A program made the translations under genes and the position numbers. This document shows, one piece after another, positions 63,996 to 64,000 of a DNA stretch of 64,000 nucleotides (positions are counted from its first letter, which is position 1; every line of letters begins with the position of its first letter). Origin of the DNA: Pyxicephalus adspersus (Eukaryota; Chordata; Amphibia; Anura; Pyxicephalidae). Location of the stretch: positions 153,588,564 through 153,652,563 of the forward strand of contig NC_092859.1 in the NCBI RefSeq assembly GCF_032062135.1, given 5' to 3'. The notes beneath the pieces were generated by a model. The model searched no databases. It worked only from the letters and a program-made list of their open reading frames with translations, and was not told the origin of the DNA.

Positions 63996-64000
63996 ATATA

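Overview
The window is vertebrate nuclear DNA, most likely from a frog. It holds one interrupted protein-coding gene with GT-AG introns in a background dense with short non-autonomous DNA transposons. V-SINE-type tRNA-derived SINEs with a 3' module ending in TATATAAATA-like sequence, and the AACGCGTTT..CTTCCTCAGG repeat signature, are typical of anuran genomes (recognised from general knowledge, not searched).

The gene is hexokinase 2 (HK2) on the minus strand. Exons 2 to 18 lie between 59672 and the stop codon at 33238-33240. All seventeen exons are intact, with canonical splice sites. With the usual 63-nt first coding exon, which must lie beyond position 64000, the product is 917 residues, the length of mammalian HK2. 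Glucose-binding and catalytic residues are kept in both halves, including Asp209 and Asp657. The exon lengths 149-120-96-100-184-156-234 occur twice, the trace of the ancient duplication and fusion that made 100-kDa hexokinases.

Region by region: 1-33 kb is sequence downstream of HK2 with no gene I recognise. It holds two polypyrimidine tracts (1.56-2.42 kb), many MITEs, a solo LTR with a perfect 5-bp target duplication (16254-17049), a dead mariner (24.3-25.2 kb), a repeated segment at 30.4-31.1 kb and one unassigned candidate exon at 9.7 kb. 33.2-59.7 kb is HK2, whose introns carry minisatellites and MITEs. 59.7-64 kb is the 3' part of HK2 intron 1, rich in SINEs and tandem repeats.

The most unusual structure is inside HK2. 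Intron 14 (about 38.74-39.48 kb) contains an inverted, decayed copy of the last 47 nt of HK2 exon 17, its splice donor and about 430 nt of intron 17. The copy lies between hAT-like terminal sequences, so it looks like capture of host exon DNA by a MITE. Second is an 11-unit, roughly 80-bp tandem array in intron 7 in which nearly every unit carries a CTCF-like core (CCACYGGGTGGCA) in the same orientation. Also notable are ten copies of a near-perfect palindromic MITE and two minisatellites each interrupted by a MITE.
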